Program-made: the position numbers and the translations under genes
Notes under the pieces: generated by a model
Database searches by the model: none
What the model was told of the DNA's origin: nothing
Seen by the model: the letters and a program-made list of their open reading frames with translations, nothing else
Shown here: positions 24,645 to 46,339 of the stretch, piece by piece
Layout of the letters: every line of letters begins with the position of its first letter
Numbering within the stretch: position 1 is the stretch's first letter
NCBI GenBank assembly: GCA_021613375.1
Contig: CM038710.1
Span: forward strand, 29,511,763-29,575,762
Direction of reading: 5' to 3'
DNA: 64,000 nt
From: Megaleporinus macrocephalus
Taxonomy: Eukaryota; Chordata; Actinopteri; Characiformes; Anostomidae

Positions 24645-25769
24645 AAGATTAAAGTAGGCCTCTGGTGTAAAGTAGCTAGGTTTTCATACTATTTAGTTAG
24701 CTATCCAAGTTACTTATCCAAGTTTGGTAATATCACCTGTATTGGCTACTTACATTTGATCTCAATATCAACACAAAGTAAATAAAACTTTAAGCTCACT
24801 AAGAAAGGATTTGAAGACTGGCTGCGACTGGTTGCTGTTGGGGTTGATATTCTAATAAAAGTGGAACTGCCCCACACTTCAATCTCTTCATTGTCAAACG
24901 CTGAGAAACGTCTGCTTGATTTTATTCAAGGTTCGAGAAACTGGAGTAAAACGTGCAGAGCAAACAAACAACTTTTAATTAAGTTTTAAGAAGTTTTTGT
25001 TTTGTGAATTTTCCATTCCATTCCAAATGATGCTGCAGTTACAGTTAGGCAGCTGTACAAGCTGTAGCAGTGAAGGTGAAACAGATCATTCGAGAAGCTG
25101 GCAAACAGGAAGACAACGTCAGCCTCATTTACAGATGAACATTAACCATGTTAAAAGTTAGATTTTCGAGAATGAGTATGAAAAGTGCCGACATCACCTT
25201 CTATGCCTGGAACGATACATTTTCACACATGGTGTGCCATTTCCGTTGCTATTGTATGCTGTATGTAAATTCTGTAGCATCAATATTTATCAAACAAAAC
25301 TGTTATGTAACTGTTTAGGATTTTGGAATCAGCCCGTTTTACCAAAAGGAGATTTCATTCGAAAATCACACTGGGGTTCAAACACTGGTCTCAGTTCTAT
25401 GTACCGAATTGCTCTTATTCAACTACCTAATGCCAATGTAAATCTAGTTGTACATTCAGTGGTGCCTTTCAGGGCTGCAGTCTATGATAATGCCTATTAA
25501 AGAAATAACAGCTTACATAAAATATTGTTTAAAATCAAAAGTACTTGATAACACTTTATAATGTTCATAATCACTTTATAATAAACACTGCGCTAGTGCC
25601 AGAAGTGATGTTCTGTTGTTTTCTGGCCTCATAACTGATAATATTACTTGTCATACAAAAGAAACGTTTGAATAGTTGAGGCAAAATGATAGAAACAGTC
25701 ATTAGATTCTTTGATTATTTAGAGCCTGAGATATTTTTCTAATCCTTTTTATTCTTTTAATTACTTGCA
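24645..25769. other. Intergenic region upstream of tmem81
   Basis: AT-rich DNA with no recognised exon or named repeat. An untranslated first exon of tmem81 should lie somewhere here or further left, because a splice acceptor precedes the coding exon, but I could not place it. Confidence 0.5.
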
Positions 25770-25770
25770 G

Positions 25771-25826
25771 GTAGCAGCCAACAGGTGCCTCGTAAAGTTT
25801 GAGAAGTGTCCCACAATCCACCAGAA
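25771..25826 (+). other. tmem81: tmem81 5' UTR within the coding exon
   Basis: The sequence 'ttttaattacttgcag|gtagcagcc' supplies a polypyrimidine tract and AG acceptor ending at 25,770. About 56 bp of leader then precede the ATG at 25,827. The upstream exon was not identified. Confidence 0.55.
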
Positions 25827-26624
25827 ATGGCATTAATAAACAGGCCTGTACTTCCATCAGTTATGGTATTCTGGACGCTACTTCATGTATCCTGCCACTG
25901 TAACACGTTAAACAGTGCCAACCTGGACGTACCGGACTTTGTTGACACTTGGGTCATCAAACACAGCTCTCCCTGCAGTGCCACTTGCGGACTGGGCCTG
26001 CGCACCCAAGAGCTTTGCCCATTGAGTGCATCCAAGGCCAATGGTACCTTCTGCCGGGTTCGCCAAGTCCAGTGTCTGGACAGCTGGCAGTGTGGCCTGC
26101 AGACTCAGACGGTTACAGCTGGACAGCACCTGGAGCTGGACTGTCTAGAGGAGGTCATGGAGGTCATGGGTCGTTTTGCCTTTGTGGTGTCTTGGCGATT
26201 CGCACGAGGCATCGTCACCACTGATAACAACTTGTTTGTGCGACATGACGTTCCAGGACTGGACAGGGTGGTACTGGACCCGGTGACAGAGGAAGACGCT
26301 GGGACATACCGCTGTGACGTACAGGACACATCCTACCACAAAGTGAAGAGGATGTATAAAGGAGTGAAGGTTCTGTCTCCACAAGTATTGAGCTTGAACT
26401 TCACCAAGGGTTTGATTCAGTGGGTGAAACCTGGCGGCCTGTGGCCAAATATAACTCTGGTCACCAGGAAACTGTATCCAAGCAACACGGTCCGAAAAAT
26501 GGTACTGGTGAGCTTAGCCACATCCATCACCATAACCGTGATCATCTTTCTCGGCCTTTTGGCTTTTTCTCACTGGAAGAAGTTAAGGAAGACGACTCCT
26601 CGTGACTGTTTAGGAAATCTCTAA
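25827..26624 (+). CDS. tmem81: TMEM81, sperm membrane immunoglobulin-fold protein
   Basis: An intact 265-residue single-pass membrane protein in one coding exon. Order: hydrophobic signal peptide (about 8-25); a cysteine-rich, thrombospondin-like stretch 'SPCSATCGLGLR' (48-59); an Ig-like domain (about 95-183) with the Cys106/Cys163 pair, Trp123 and 'DAGTYRCDV'; a transmembrane helix (about 225-248); and a short basic tail. N-glycosylation sequons are at N72, N191 and N209. The CxxTCGLG...WxxARG...GTYRCDV pattern is that of TMEM81. Family knowledge: TMEM81 joins Izumo1 and Spaca6 in a sperm complex needed for egg binding, shown in zebrafish. The start is ATG at 25,827 (gaaATGG); an in-frame GTG seven codons upstream is not a plausible start. 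A splice acceptor (ttgcag) ends at 25,770, so an untranslated upstream exon is likely. It converges with stk38. Confidence 0.92.
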   Translation: MALINRPVLPSVMVFWTLLHVSCHCNTLNSANLDVPDFVDTWVIKHSSPCSATCGLGLRTQELCPLSASKANGTFCRVRQVQCLDSWQCGLQTQTVTAGQHLELDCLEEVMEVMGRFAFVVSWRFARGIVTTDNNLFVRHDVPGLDRVVLDPVTEEDAGTYRCDVQDTSYHKVKRMYKGVKVLSPQVLSLNFTKGLIQWVKPGGLWPNITLVTRKLYPSNTVRKMVLVSLATSITITVIIFLGLLAFSHWKKLRKTTPRDCLGNL

Positions 26625-26927
26625 CTCGCTTCACGTTTCTTCACAACATCTGCTGAGTCCTGTTTGTGTAGTATACTGTTCTCTTCAGATGTTTTCATAC
26701 TCGCATTTCACAGCGGTGTGGAATTGGAAGCGAGGAACTGGGTTAGACTGCATAGCTTACCATGGTGTCACGTTTCTACGTCCCCGAAGATCCACCAAGT
26801 CCTTTTAAAAAGGAACCAGGAATCTGAAACACTGTCTCACAAATCAATAAATAACGTTAAAGCAGATCTTCTGATATTGTTTCCTTCACAGGGTTCCACA
26901 CTTGTGTTCTACAGCATGGGAAGAAAA

Positions 26928-26943
26928 AATAAAAAAAAATAAA
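26928..26943 (+). terminator. tmem81: tmem81 poly(A) signals
   Basis: Two AATAAA hexamers (26,928-26,933 and 26,938-26,943) lie about 300 bp after the tmem81 stop codon, in an A-rich stretch. They sit within about 35 bp of the opposing stk38 signal. Confidence 0.7.
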
Positions 26944-26971
26944 AACAAACACATGGTAAACAGACTTGTGT

Positions 26972-26977
26972 TTTATT
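26972..26977 (-). terminator. stk38: Candidate stk38 poly(A) signal
   Basis: On the minus strand, 'ttcaataaaacac' contains AATAAA at 26,977-26,972. It is the farthest plausible signal before the convergent tmem81 gene and would give stk38 a 3' UTR of about 3 kb. Earlier signals could also be used. Confidence 0.5.
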
Positions 26978-29900
26978 GAATGTTCTGTACAGGTTAAGGT
27001 GTGCTCATCACAAATTCTCCAATAACCAGTGAAAGGTGCTCTACAAAGTGTAGTTAAAATCTACAAACATCTCAAACTCAATCTTAAGGCAGAGAGAGGC
27101 CAAATCTCCTCATCTCACAGTAGGATGCAACATTAATAAACCCAGAAGCCATATTTAAAGATGATGGAAGTAAGACTTCTCTTTTTTTCATATTGATTTA
27201 GCATTTTTAATAAACAGTAATTCAAAGCTGCAAACAAGTTGTTCATGCCTGATCAATATACCCTCTAGTTTAAAGTTACTTTCTGAATGTTGGCCCTGGT
27301 TTGAATAAATAAGCCCTACATCCTTCGCAAACAACATAAATATACATGGGTTTTGTTTTTTTTGCAGACATTCCCACAAAGTATATAAATATTCTGAAAT
27401 ATTCAGAAGCTCTGTCCTACTTTATCGATGCTGTGTATATAGGCATATAGTCAACCAGTGTTTTTACAACATTCAACCATACTTGTGAGTTATACATACA
27501 GTGGAAATAAATCAAAACTGCACTGTTCACCCATGACTAAATATTGTATTGTGCCCAACAGAACATTCCCAAAATTCCACGCAAGTGCAGCACATCAGTA
27601 ACAAAGCATTCTGCACCCAAGAAGAAAAAAAGAACAGCTGTCCCACCTGAAGCACCAACCAACTGCTAAAAACGCAAAATGGTGCAATCAAACAGTGGAT
27701 CAACTTCTGATTATTTTCAGCACATCTGCACGAATCCAAACGGTATACAAAGCAGCTAAATAGGTGGTGAGGTGAGCGTCTACAGAACAGTGTATAATTT
27801 GATCAAGCACCTTCTTATAACAGTTTTATCATTCATAAAAACCTAACAAGCTGGTTCTCCTCATCATTCTCACTACACAATAAAGCTGGATCAGAGGAGC
27901 AGACATGGAATATAAATTAAAAAATAATAAAACAATTGCTCACAATGCCATTCAGATATCAGCCAACAGTCCAGCAGCACGCATGCAATAGCATGTGGCA
28001 GAACAGTCAAACTTCAATATCAATGCAACAGTGGTCTCGCAGAACCAAAATGTATTTACAAACCACGATGCCCCACCCTGTATTGCTTTTGGAATAGAAA
28101 AACTACAGCATTCTGACAGTCATACAATCACGCTGTTTTCATAACAAGGACAGCATTTTTGGATTTGTGAGGCCATGCACACAGCTTTTGATTAAACTGA
28201 CAACATTCTGTATGCAAAATAAGAACCAAAACAGCCGTGCACTCGATAGCAAACCCAATTCTAAGTATTTTGCTCCACAGACAAAACAACTCAATAGTTA
28301 ATTCACAGAAAGGTGACCAATTGTGAAAAATCGCTCCAAAACATTGAAAAAATTTTAAGCTATCCTTCTCTCAGGACCCGGAACATAAACATTAAATCGA
28401 CTCTGGCTTTGTCTGCACAAATCAACAGCTCAACAACAGTTTAATGACACAAACATGCTCAAATTGCAGCTCTGGTGTTTACGCGAAAGGATTTCATTTC
28501 AGCTTTATGCTGACCGAGGAAGCTACTGAAAGCTGACAGAGCAAGACGCCATGAAGCCAGTAACTCAAAAGCCTTGCCCGAGTCTTAGAATGCATGTCAT
28601 CACAAAGCCACCTTGATCTATTGATTATACTAACTAGTATCACATGATTTCACAAGCGTTTGCCAACAGTATGCCTCAAGTGACCATCAACATACAAGAA
28701 TGCATCAGTATACTCACCGCCATATTGGAATGACAATAATGACAATATTGCTAATTACTGTTCAGAGATCACTAAATGCCATTAGTCAGTTTCTCCAATA
28801 TTAAGCAAGAACACAACATCTACATGTACTGATTAAATGCTGAATTATAGGCAAAGTATGTTAAAACCTACGAAAAACAAGACATTCTAACGTCTCCAGC
28901 GCAAAATGAGCTGCATAACCAAGATTTATCTTGCTATAAGTCACAAATCTTTGGTAAAATATTGCTTTGCTACTAAGCCATGCTTTTTAGCCCGGTATAA
29001 ACATGGAAGACTGTTTGGTGTACATAACCATCAAAAAAGCAAATTCAGCTACGAGGGTTTGTTCCCAGTCGAACAGGGTAAACATGAACAGCAAGCCCTT
29101 TTAAGAAACAGAGATCTTTAAGTATAGAGTTTGTATAGCAGCCAAATTTAAACACTGTGATAAATAAGCTGGTTAGGAGTTTCACTTGGTCGCTTTCACT
29201 GGCTGGTCTACTGTGGAAATGTAGAAAGAAACATTTGGTTCGGTCTGCAGGCCTAGGAGAGGGATTACTCGTGACATTTTGCTGGTGTAAAACATAATTA
29301 TTAGAACATTCATGTAATATCCAAGTATAAGGCAATGTCTGCTCCACACATTATTCCAGGCTTGCAAACAGTGACAATTATTTGGATAAAAGAAACAACG
29401 AGCGTCTTGATTTTTGTCTTTGCCAGTCTATGGTGGCCAGTGTGTAGGCAGGTTCTATTAAAAAGAGTAGATGAAAAAACCCAAAGGTTTCCAACTGCAC
29501 AGACTTTAAAAAGATCACTAGGAGAGAATCCTCTTCTCTTTTTTGTTTACTCAAAACAAAGGTGCAAGATTTATACAGCAGACGAGGACATGATCAAGGT
29601 CGAAGTCAAACAGGATTCAGTCTGTTTAAAACGGTGAATCATTAAAAACAATCAAACAAAAAAAGGTTGAGAGTGCATTTATCACACCCTAGATGAATCC
29701 AGTCAGAAGACAAAAACAAAAAAAATTCAAATCAATCTCCATTCTGGGGTAAAAAAAAATAAAATAAAAGCAAAAAATAAAATAAAAATAATATTCAAAT
29801 CTTCCTTTGCTCATGACTAGGAAGATGACTTAGCAGCTTCTATTAAAGAAGCTTAAAAAAGAAAAGAAAAGAAAAAACAAGTGCTGGAGTCCACCATCAT

Positions 29901-30043
29901 GAATGACTCATCACAGTGTGGGTCAAAACTGGAAATGGACGAGCGTGTAGATGGACCAATCCACAGCAATGACAAGCAACTGGGAGAAATAAGACTCCTT
30001 GTAGAAAAACACTAGCTCCATGACAATCCAGCATGTAACGTGT
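26978..30043 (-). other. stk38: Presumed stk38 3' UTR
   Basis: The 3.07 kb from the stk38 stop codon (30,044) to the candidate poly(A) signal at 26,972 shows no exon of another gene and no clear transposon. A long, AU-rich 3' UTR is the simplest reading. Length and end are inferred and need transcript data. Confidence 0.5.
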
Positions 30044-39896
<9,853 letters not shown>

Positions 39897-41084
39897 GGCT
39901 ACCTGGAACGTTAGCCCAGACAGTGTATGGCATAGAATCATTTACTTATGAAAATAAATTCAGCTTCTAAAACACATATCTACCCAAAGGTAGACAGTAG
40001 GCAGTACAGAGTACTTGGGCTACTTTAGAACAGCCTTTTAGCTACATAATGACTCGCAATGTCCTTTTGCAATGATGGGCAAATCTACCCAAACACTGCA
40101 TATACTGAACTGCTTCATATGCATTCTATGGGAGCCAGTTGGCCCGGTCAGAACTTTTTCATGCAACTTGCTGTATAACAGATTCATAAAAAACCTTTCA
40201 TGTTTTTGTTAATTAAAGTTCCTATATTATAAACACACAGTAAGCATTATGAAAATACATCACACAACTATTAGGAATTCCTACAGAGCTCAACAAATCA
40301 TGTTGCTCTCAATCTTGAGGCTAATAAAAAAATCTAGGGTGTTAGTTAGCATTAACCTCAAATGGTTGTTAAAGGGAACCTATCATACTTTACCTTTTCT
40401 TTTTGCGCGTAATAGTTCTTTGTGTTTGTAAACGGTCTGCAAAATTATGAAGCCCATATTACACGCCAGAGGGAGAAACTCTCTCAGAGAGAAACCACTT
40501 TCCTCAGCTGCCTAAAACACAGCATTGGAATTCCTGCCCTTTTGTCTGTTATACTCTTAACACAATTTTGTGCCTACCGGCAATCTTGGAACACCCTGAC
40601 AACAAACAAAAAACTATAGAAGTAAAAAACTGACCACGCTGAAACGCCCTGCTTCAGTCTAGCTTACCGTGGATCAGATCTACCAACTAATTCTAACTGA
40701 TACAGGAGAGCACTAGTGTAAGAATAGCCACAACCGTGTGGGAGTGGAAACTTGTAGCAGGATGCTGCTCTGGTGGTTGACCAGCTAGAACAGAGGGGCA
40801 AGCTGAGCAATCAGAGCACACTGAGCTCATTGAGAAGCAGGCTTAAAGACACAGGAGCTCTATCAGAGCCTTTCAGACGAGGGTGAATACAGAGGTGCAG
40901 TGTGAGAAAAATGTTGTGTTTTGGGAGAACTGGAATGTGTACATCTATTCCAGTAAACCAAATGCATGAAAAATTAAACCCCCACTTTAAACAGTTATTC
41001 TTTGTTAAAGGAATAATTCAGTTAAAGAATTAGACAGTTAGGAAAAAAATAATCTGCTGAAGGTTCCAGAAAATCTCACAGTAG

Positions 41085-41240
41085 AGCAAAGGTGGCAAAC
41101 TGTGGTCATTAAGGGTCAGTGTCCAGCACAGTTTAGTGATTTCCTGTTCTCGGCACTCCAGCCAATTCTGGCAATCAGGTGTGTTTGAGCAGGAAAACCA
41201 CCAAACCGTGCTGGAATCCAGCCCGCTAGAGTTTACTGTG
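41085..41240. repeat. Dispersed repeat, shared with 6,600-6,735
   Basis: Contains 'tgtgtttgagcaggaaaa' and 'accaaaccgtgctgg', matching the diverged copy in prex1 intron 1. Located in the 5' UTR intron of stk38. Confidence 0.45.
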
Positions 41241-42054
41241 GCACCGCTGTATAAGGCGAGCAGGCATGTTTACAACAGATGTACTGATAGTTACATTCTG
41301 TTACATTTTTCACAGAGTGTCACTGAGGGATGGTGCAGTCAATATTTGATATACACTATTTTCCACTAACCCAAATATTTTTTACCAATGGAACTACAAG
41401 CCTACTAGAGCAATATAACACTGCTGTTTGAAAGCCTTGCATCTCCTTTATGATTTTTTTTTGACAAACCATGAAAATACCTGTTGCTCTTTACATTGTA
41501 AATAATTTTCAGGATGCACGGATCAAAAAGTGAATGGCCCAAAATTACTTGGACAAACGTGTGGCTACGTTGACCTACATATAAAGCAAAGTATGTTTTA
41601 AGTATGTTCTGACAGCAGACAATATGAAAACTACTTTATTTTTTATTTTCTTTTTAGCTCCAGTACAAAAAAGGGCAAGCCTCAGATAACAAGCATATGT
41701 TGGCTGATAGGCTACAATTCGAGTACTTATACCACTCCTGTAAGTAGGACACGCAAAGTGTCAGAACATTTGCATTAACCCTAATCTGACATGCTTTCCA
41801 TATATGTGCAGAAAATACTCCAGAACTATTACTTTATATTTTCCTAAATGTCACGAGGAGAGGAAATGAAGAAGAACAAATACAAACTAATATTAGTACA
41901 TCCGTCTAACTCCACCACCAGCCATCTAACTTTCACTTATGGAGGTTAAGAGGTTAAGAGATTAACACACCGACTAGTTAGAAAACAGCGGATTGCTATT
42001 AATTCCCAGAGACAGAAGGGCAGATAGAAAGTCCACTGAGACGCGATTACTCAC

Positions 42055-42120
42055 CGATATGAGCGACAGTTCGAGTGTTTAAGGCTACAGACAGCTAGCC
42101 AACAACCTGGCTAACATCAA
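42055..42120 (-). other. stk38: Possible alternative untranslated first exon of stk38
   Basis: On the minus strand CTCATATCG is followed by GTGAGTAATCG, a strong splice donor at 42,054. Surrounding DNA is moderately CpG-containing. The exon could splice to the ATG-bearing exon, whose acceptor (ttccag) precedes 39,902. The start is unknown; this is a donor-based inference. Confidence 0.35.
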
Positions 42121-42482
42121 ATTAGCTAGCTAGCGACGCTCCTACAGCACAACAGAAACTAAACTTTAACCCCATATTTAGGTACCAAAGTCTTATCTGA
42201 TATCATGTAGTCATCTGACGTCTCTGGACAAACTTAAAAAACAAGTGCTACAACGCAGGTTGACTAGTTATAAACACGCTATAATCGAGCGAGCTAAGCT
42301 AAACTAACGTTAACTTTAGCAGCGAAGTAAAGCTGCTGTTTGTACTTCGACTCGCAGCTCATTCGACAAGCTGTGACCGCCTGACACGCACCTAATTACA
42401 ACCAAACAAGAGCGAACTCGGTCACAAGTCTTTGTCACCCATTACTTTCTAAATTACTTGAAAGTTACTTTTAATTACTTAC

Positions 42483-42570
42483 CTTGTTCTCAACCTGAAA
42501 GTGACTGCAACCTACTTGTGGACAGTGGTCATTATTTCCTTCTTCCAGGTTGAGGTTTCAGTGGCAGTCC
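42483..42570 (-). other. stk38: Likely untranslated first exon of stk38
   Basis: On the minus strand 'caggttgagaacaag' is followed by GTAAGTAATT, a near-perfect donor at 42,482. It lies 2.6 kb upstream of the coding start and faces away from the next gene. The exon start (transcription start) is only estimated. Confidence 0.5.
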
Positions 42571-42599
42571 ACCAAAATAAAAGTCCCGCCTGCTCTTTT

Positions 42600-43365
42600 G
42601 AACGTTTTATAGTGGAAAGTCAGTATTATTTCACACAAGATACATAGCATAGAATAGATTCATGCTAGAACCAAATTTATAGAATACCCTATCCATATAA
42701 TAATTGTTAAATGGTGAAATTATACGTAGTCCATTAATCTTAAAGTAATATATTTGTTAGGACAGGTTCTTAACGGTTCGAAAGGGCGCTGGTCCTAGTT
42801 CCATTCAATAAGGAATGAATTTACAATTAACGGTAAAATGTTGACGGTAAAATGTTTACTTTAACAGCGTTTTTTCTATGCAATTCACACCGTTTAAACA
42901 GTTTGTTTCTTCTAATCATCGCCAGGTGGCAGCAGAGTAGTGAGATGGGTGTTGTGGTTCTTTTCAGTGAGTCAGATCAAATAGCTCAGCTCACAAACAA
43001 GAGTCGGTTCTTCTTTCCCAACGGCTCTTCTTCCATTGTTCCAGTTTTCTATCCCCAAAGTTACATGCGTTAGCAATATTATCAATCATTTCATGTTCTG
43101 TAAAACCGTATTGTAGCTTATAATTAATTTATTTTACAACGCGCATCACAGTGACTTAACATGTTGAATCGTGTCAGACGTTAAGTAGTTGCTTTGAACG
43201 AATTTCGAAACGCAGCAAATAGACAGACGGGACAAATGCAGGCAAATTCAACCAGACATCACTTAAAGGCTAATAAAAAATAGAAGCAGTACTGAGGCTG
43301 GCTTGGAAATATTGTAAAGAATGACAAAAACAGCCAATAAGAAAATCAGACAAGCAGAAATAGTA
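42600..43365. other. Intergenic, stk38 upstream region
   Basis: No gene or named repeat recognised. A 73-codon frame at 42,852-43,073 has no recognisable domain. It should include upstream control DNA of stk38. Confidence 0.5.
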
Positions 43366-43370
43366 CAGAA

Positions 43371-43735
43371 AGGAGGAGAGAAAGAAATTGAAACAATATT
43401 CAGTTCACTGCTTATGGAAAACATTGGGCCTCATTTATCTAAATCTCCTTGAGTGTTTTTCTTCATCATGTTCTTGATGAAGGTCCTAAAAAGTCTGCAT
43501 CAGATTCATGACATGTTCTTACACAACACAACTCTTTGCTCTGTTGTGCTTTTGAGCGTGCAAAGATTCTCTTCTGACTTAAGAGCTAATCCCAAATAAA
43601 GAAAGACTGGAGAACGTCAGAGTCCTAATGAAACCCGCATTAGTGGGTTTTAAGAAGAACGAGATCAGGTGTTATCTTTTTTAACAGAACATATAAGGGT
43701 TGATTTCTAGGACCAGATTCACAAAAACGTTTTAA
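43371..43735 (+). repeat. Direct duplication, copy A
   Basis: About 365 bp from 'aggaggagagaaagaa' to 'ggaccagattcac' recurs at 44,114-44,474 in the same orientation with roughly 90% identity by eye (copy B lacks five bases in 'cacaacacaactctttg'). It includes 'atcccaaataaagaaagac'. It could be a local duplication or a pair of short terminal repeats. Confidence 0.8.
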
Positions 43736-43905
43736 AAAAGAGACAGCTAAAATCTTAGACCTGAGATCTTCTAGCTACATTGCGATCCGGTCCACTTATT
43801 TAGTTTGTCTTTGTTTACAAAAGAAAAAGTCAGCTCAGCCTAGAAGAACCGACTCAGGGAGCCGACTCGTCCGCGAACGAGCATTACTGATTCCAGTTGT
43901 GAGGT

Positions 43906-43920
43906 CAGTTTCACTTTCAC
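43906..43920. promoter_or_regulatory. ISRE-like element
   Basis: CAGTTTCACTTTCAC matches the interferon-stimulated response element consensus AGTTTCNNTTTC. It lies between the two copies of the direct duplication, about 2.4 kb upstream of the unrecognised gene candidate at 46,340. A possible donor TTAAA|GTAAGA follows at 44,087. Function is inferred from the motif alone. Confidence 0.4.
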
Positions 43921-44113
43921 TCGTTAACACGTACTCACTTCACACAAGCCACAGCAGCACAGCAGCGCAGCTAGACTCCACGTGTGACTTGGGATTACTT
44001 GATACCTGCTGGTGGAACTCTTCTTGCAGTCATAAACAGAGGAATTGTTTGTGATTTCAGTGAAAACCAGTACATTTGTACCTTAAAGTAAGAAAAAGGG
44101 ATGAGAGTAAGGA

Positions 44114-44474
44114 AGGAGGAGAGTAAAGAAGAAATTAAAACAATATTCAGTTCACTGTTTATGGAAAACACTAGGCCTCATTCATCTACATCTCCTTGAG
44201 TGTTTTTCTTCAACATGTTCTCGATGAAGGTTCTAAAAAGTCTGCATCAGGTTCATGACATGTTCTTACACAACACTTTGCTCTGTTGTGCTTTTGAGCG
44301 TGCAAAGGTTCTCTTCTTGCTTCAGAACGAATCCCAAATAAAGAAAGACAGGAGAACGTCAGAATCCTAATGAAAACCGCATTAGTGGGTTTTAAGAAGA
44401 ATGAGGTCAGGTGCTATCTTTTTTAACAGAACATATAAGGGTTGATTATCTGGGACCAGATTCAGAAAAATGTC
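44114..44474 (+). repeat. Direct duplication, copy B
   Basis: Second copy of the 43,371-43,735 segment, same orientation, offset about 743 bp. Differences are scattered substitutions and one small deletion. Confidence 0.8.
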
Positions 44475-45097
44475 TCAAAAAATAAAATCTTTATAAGGCA
44501 CAAAATTCAGGGGGTTCTCAGGGGTCCCAGACCTCCTAATTAACCTATTAAAATCCAAATTTTGTGGAATCCCTGAAAAATGAATGAATCGTGATGTCAT
44601 GCTGTCTGTTAGTCATTGTTTAGCTCAGTTATTGTAATTGTTAACCATCAGTACTGGTGACTCAGGGTGACACTATTGCAAACTGGTTCACCCAGTTGGT
44701 CCTTCACAGCCTAGTAACTGTAACTATGTTCAGGATGCCACTGAAAAACTTTACACTATGCCGAAGCACATTTGTAAATCTGAGAGCTTGGTTAATTTCA
44801 CCAAGTTTGGTAGAAAGAGTGAATACACATTTGTTAAGCTGGAGGCAAAAAGAAGAGATACATTTCCAGAAGAGTGATTGTTGAACCAAAAATGTTATAG
44901 TCAATGAAACCAGCATCAACACCGCTATGGCGAGTGAGTTTGCAGGCGGCCAACACTGGAGTAGCCAGGCAACATAGCCTCAACACCCACCTAAAGTAGG
45001 GGGTATCACAAACACTACTTACATACTTACATGCCCAAGAAAACAAATGGAGATAAATATTTTTTTTCTTATGGGAATGATTGTGAGAACAAGTGGT

Positions 45098-45342
45098 ATT
45101 ATGTCGCCGCTGCCGAATAAAAAACAAGTATCTCCAAAAATTGCAACTTTACATGAGAAAATAAAAACTGTCTGCACTTTTAATGTAAGTCAATGGAACC
45201 AGAATGTTTTTCTAAGCTATTTTGGAGCTTTTCTATTGGTCCAGTCAATATGAAATTTTCCCACAGTGTAAACGGCAGACGTAGAAATATAGAAATTGAC
45301 AAAAATGGAGATTCATGTTTTTAATTGGACAGCGGTGATATA
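45098..45342 (+). mobile_element. MITE, copy 2 of a four-copy family
   Basis: The left end reads 'atgtcgccgctgccgaataaaa' and the right end 'ttttaattggacagcggtgat', its inverted counterpart. The interior carries 'ctattttggagc' and 'attggtcca', shared with the copies at 2,835 (inverted), 55,688 and 62,395 (inverted). Confidence 0.7.
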
Positions 45343-46339
45343 TTTTATTAACTTTCCAACTTATATTAATATAACAGTAATATAACAGGCTAAAGCTTCT
45401 AATATGTTCTAATAAGTTCTAATAAACTTCTAATAAGTTTCACTGAATAGAATTGTTAAAGTAAACCAAAGAAGGTTAGATCTTCACCATCACTGCTGAT
45501 TGTAAAAGTTTGGTTTGTGTTAGTTTGATCTGTTCTCCGTGTGATTAAACTGATTAACCAGAAATATTGTATAATATCTGGTAATCTGTAAAGGCTAACA
45601 GGAAAGTCATTCTACATTACAAAAAATCTACAACCTACACACATAAACAAAGAATACTTTCTTAGAAAATCAAGAACTTTTGTTAGCAAGATGAATGTTC
45701 CTATTTAGAGCTTTGAGTTCTATAGAGAACCATTTCAAGACAAGGGTTCTTGTATTGTTATGATGTGATGTTAGTAATAACAGAAGAATCCTTTGTGGTG
45801 CTATTATATACCACCATTTTCTAAAAGATTCCAAAAGCTAGAACCATGTATAACACATTCTTCACCAATCTCAAGAACCATTTTATTTAAGCCTGTAAAC
45901 GGTTCTGTGAGTTCACAGTTCTTTATCATGGTTCTATTTAGAACCTCCATCTTTACTAAAGATCTTTTTTTATAAGTATTACTATATACTACGTTCTTAT
46001 GAGATCTGCATTTGAGAGCATTCTCATCAAATGTTTTAATGCTGGTCTTAAGATCCTTAGTAGGTTTTCCAGCTCCAGGATCGGAATTATCAGCACGTCA
46101 GTTTGAAAAAAACCCAAAAATAAAAAAACAAAACTTCTAGCCTGAGCTTTGCTAAAGTACAAAGAAGGACAAAGAGAATCCCTTTGAGGGCGGGACAAAA
46201 TCTGCCCGCTCTTTTGGAAGGAGGGGCTTCACTCAAAGAATGTGTCGAGTTCATTCTGTCTTTCATTTCCCATCTCTTCTTTCTTCCATGTCTTCTTCTC
46301 TGTTTCTCCCTCTGTTTGTCTGCTTCATCTTCTCTGTAG

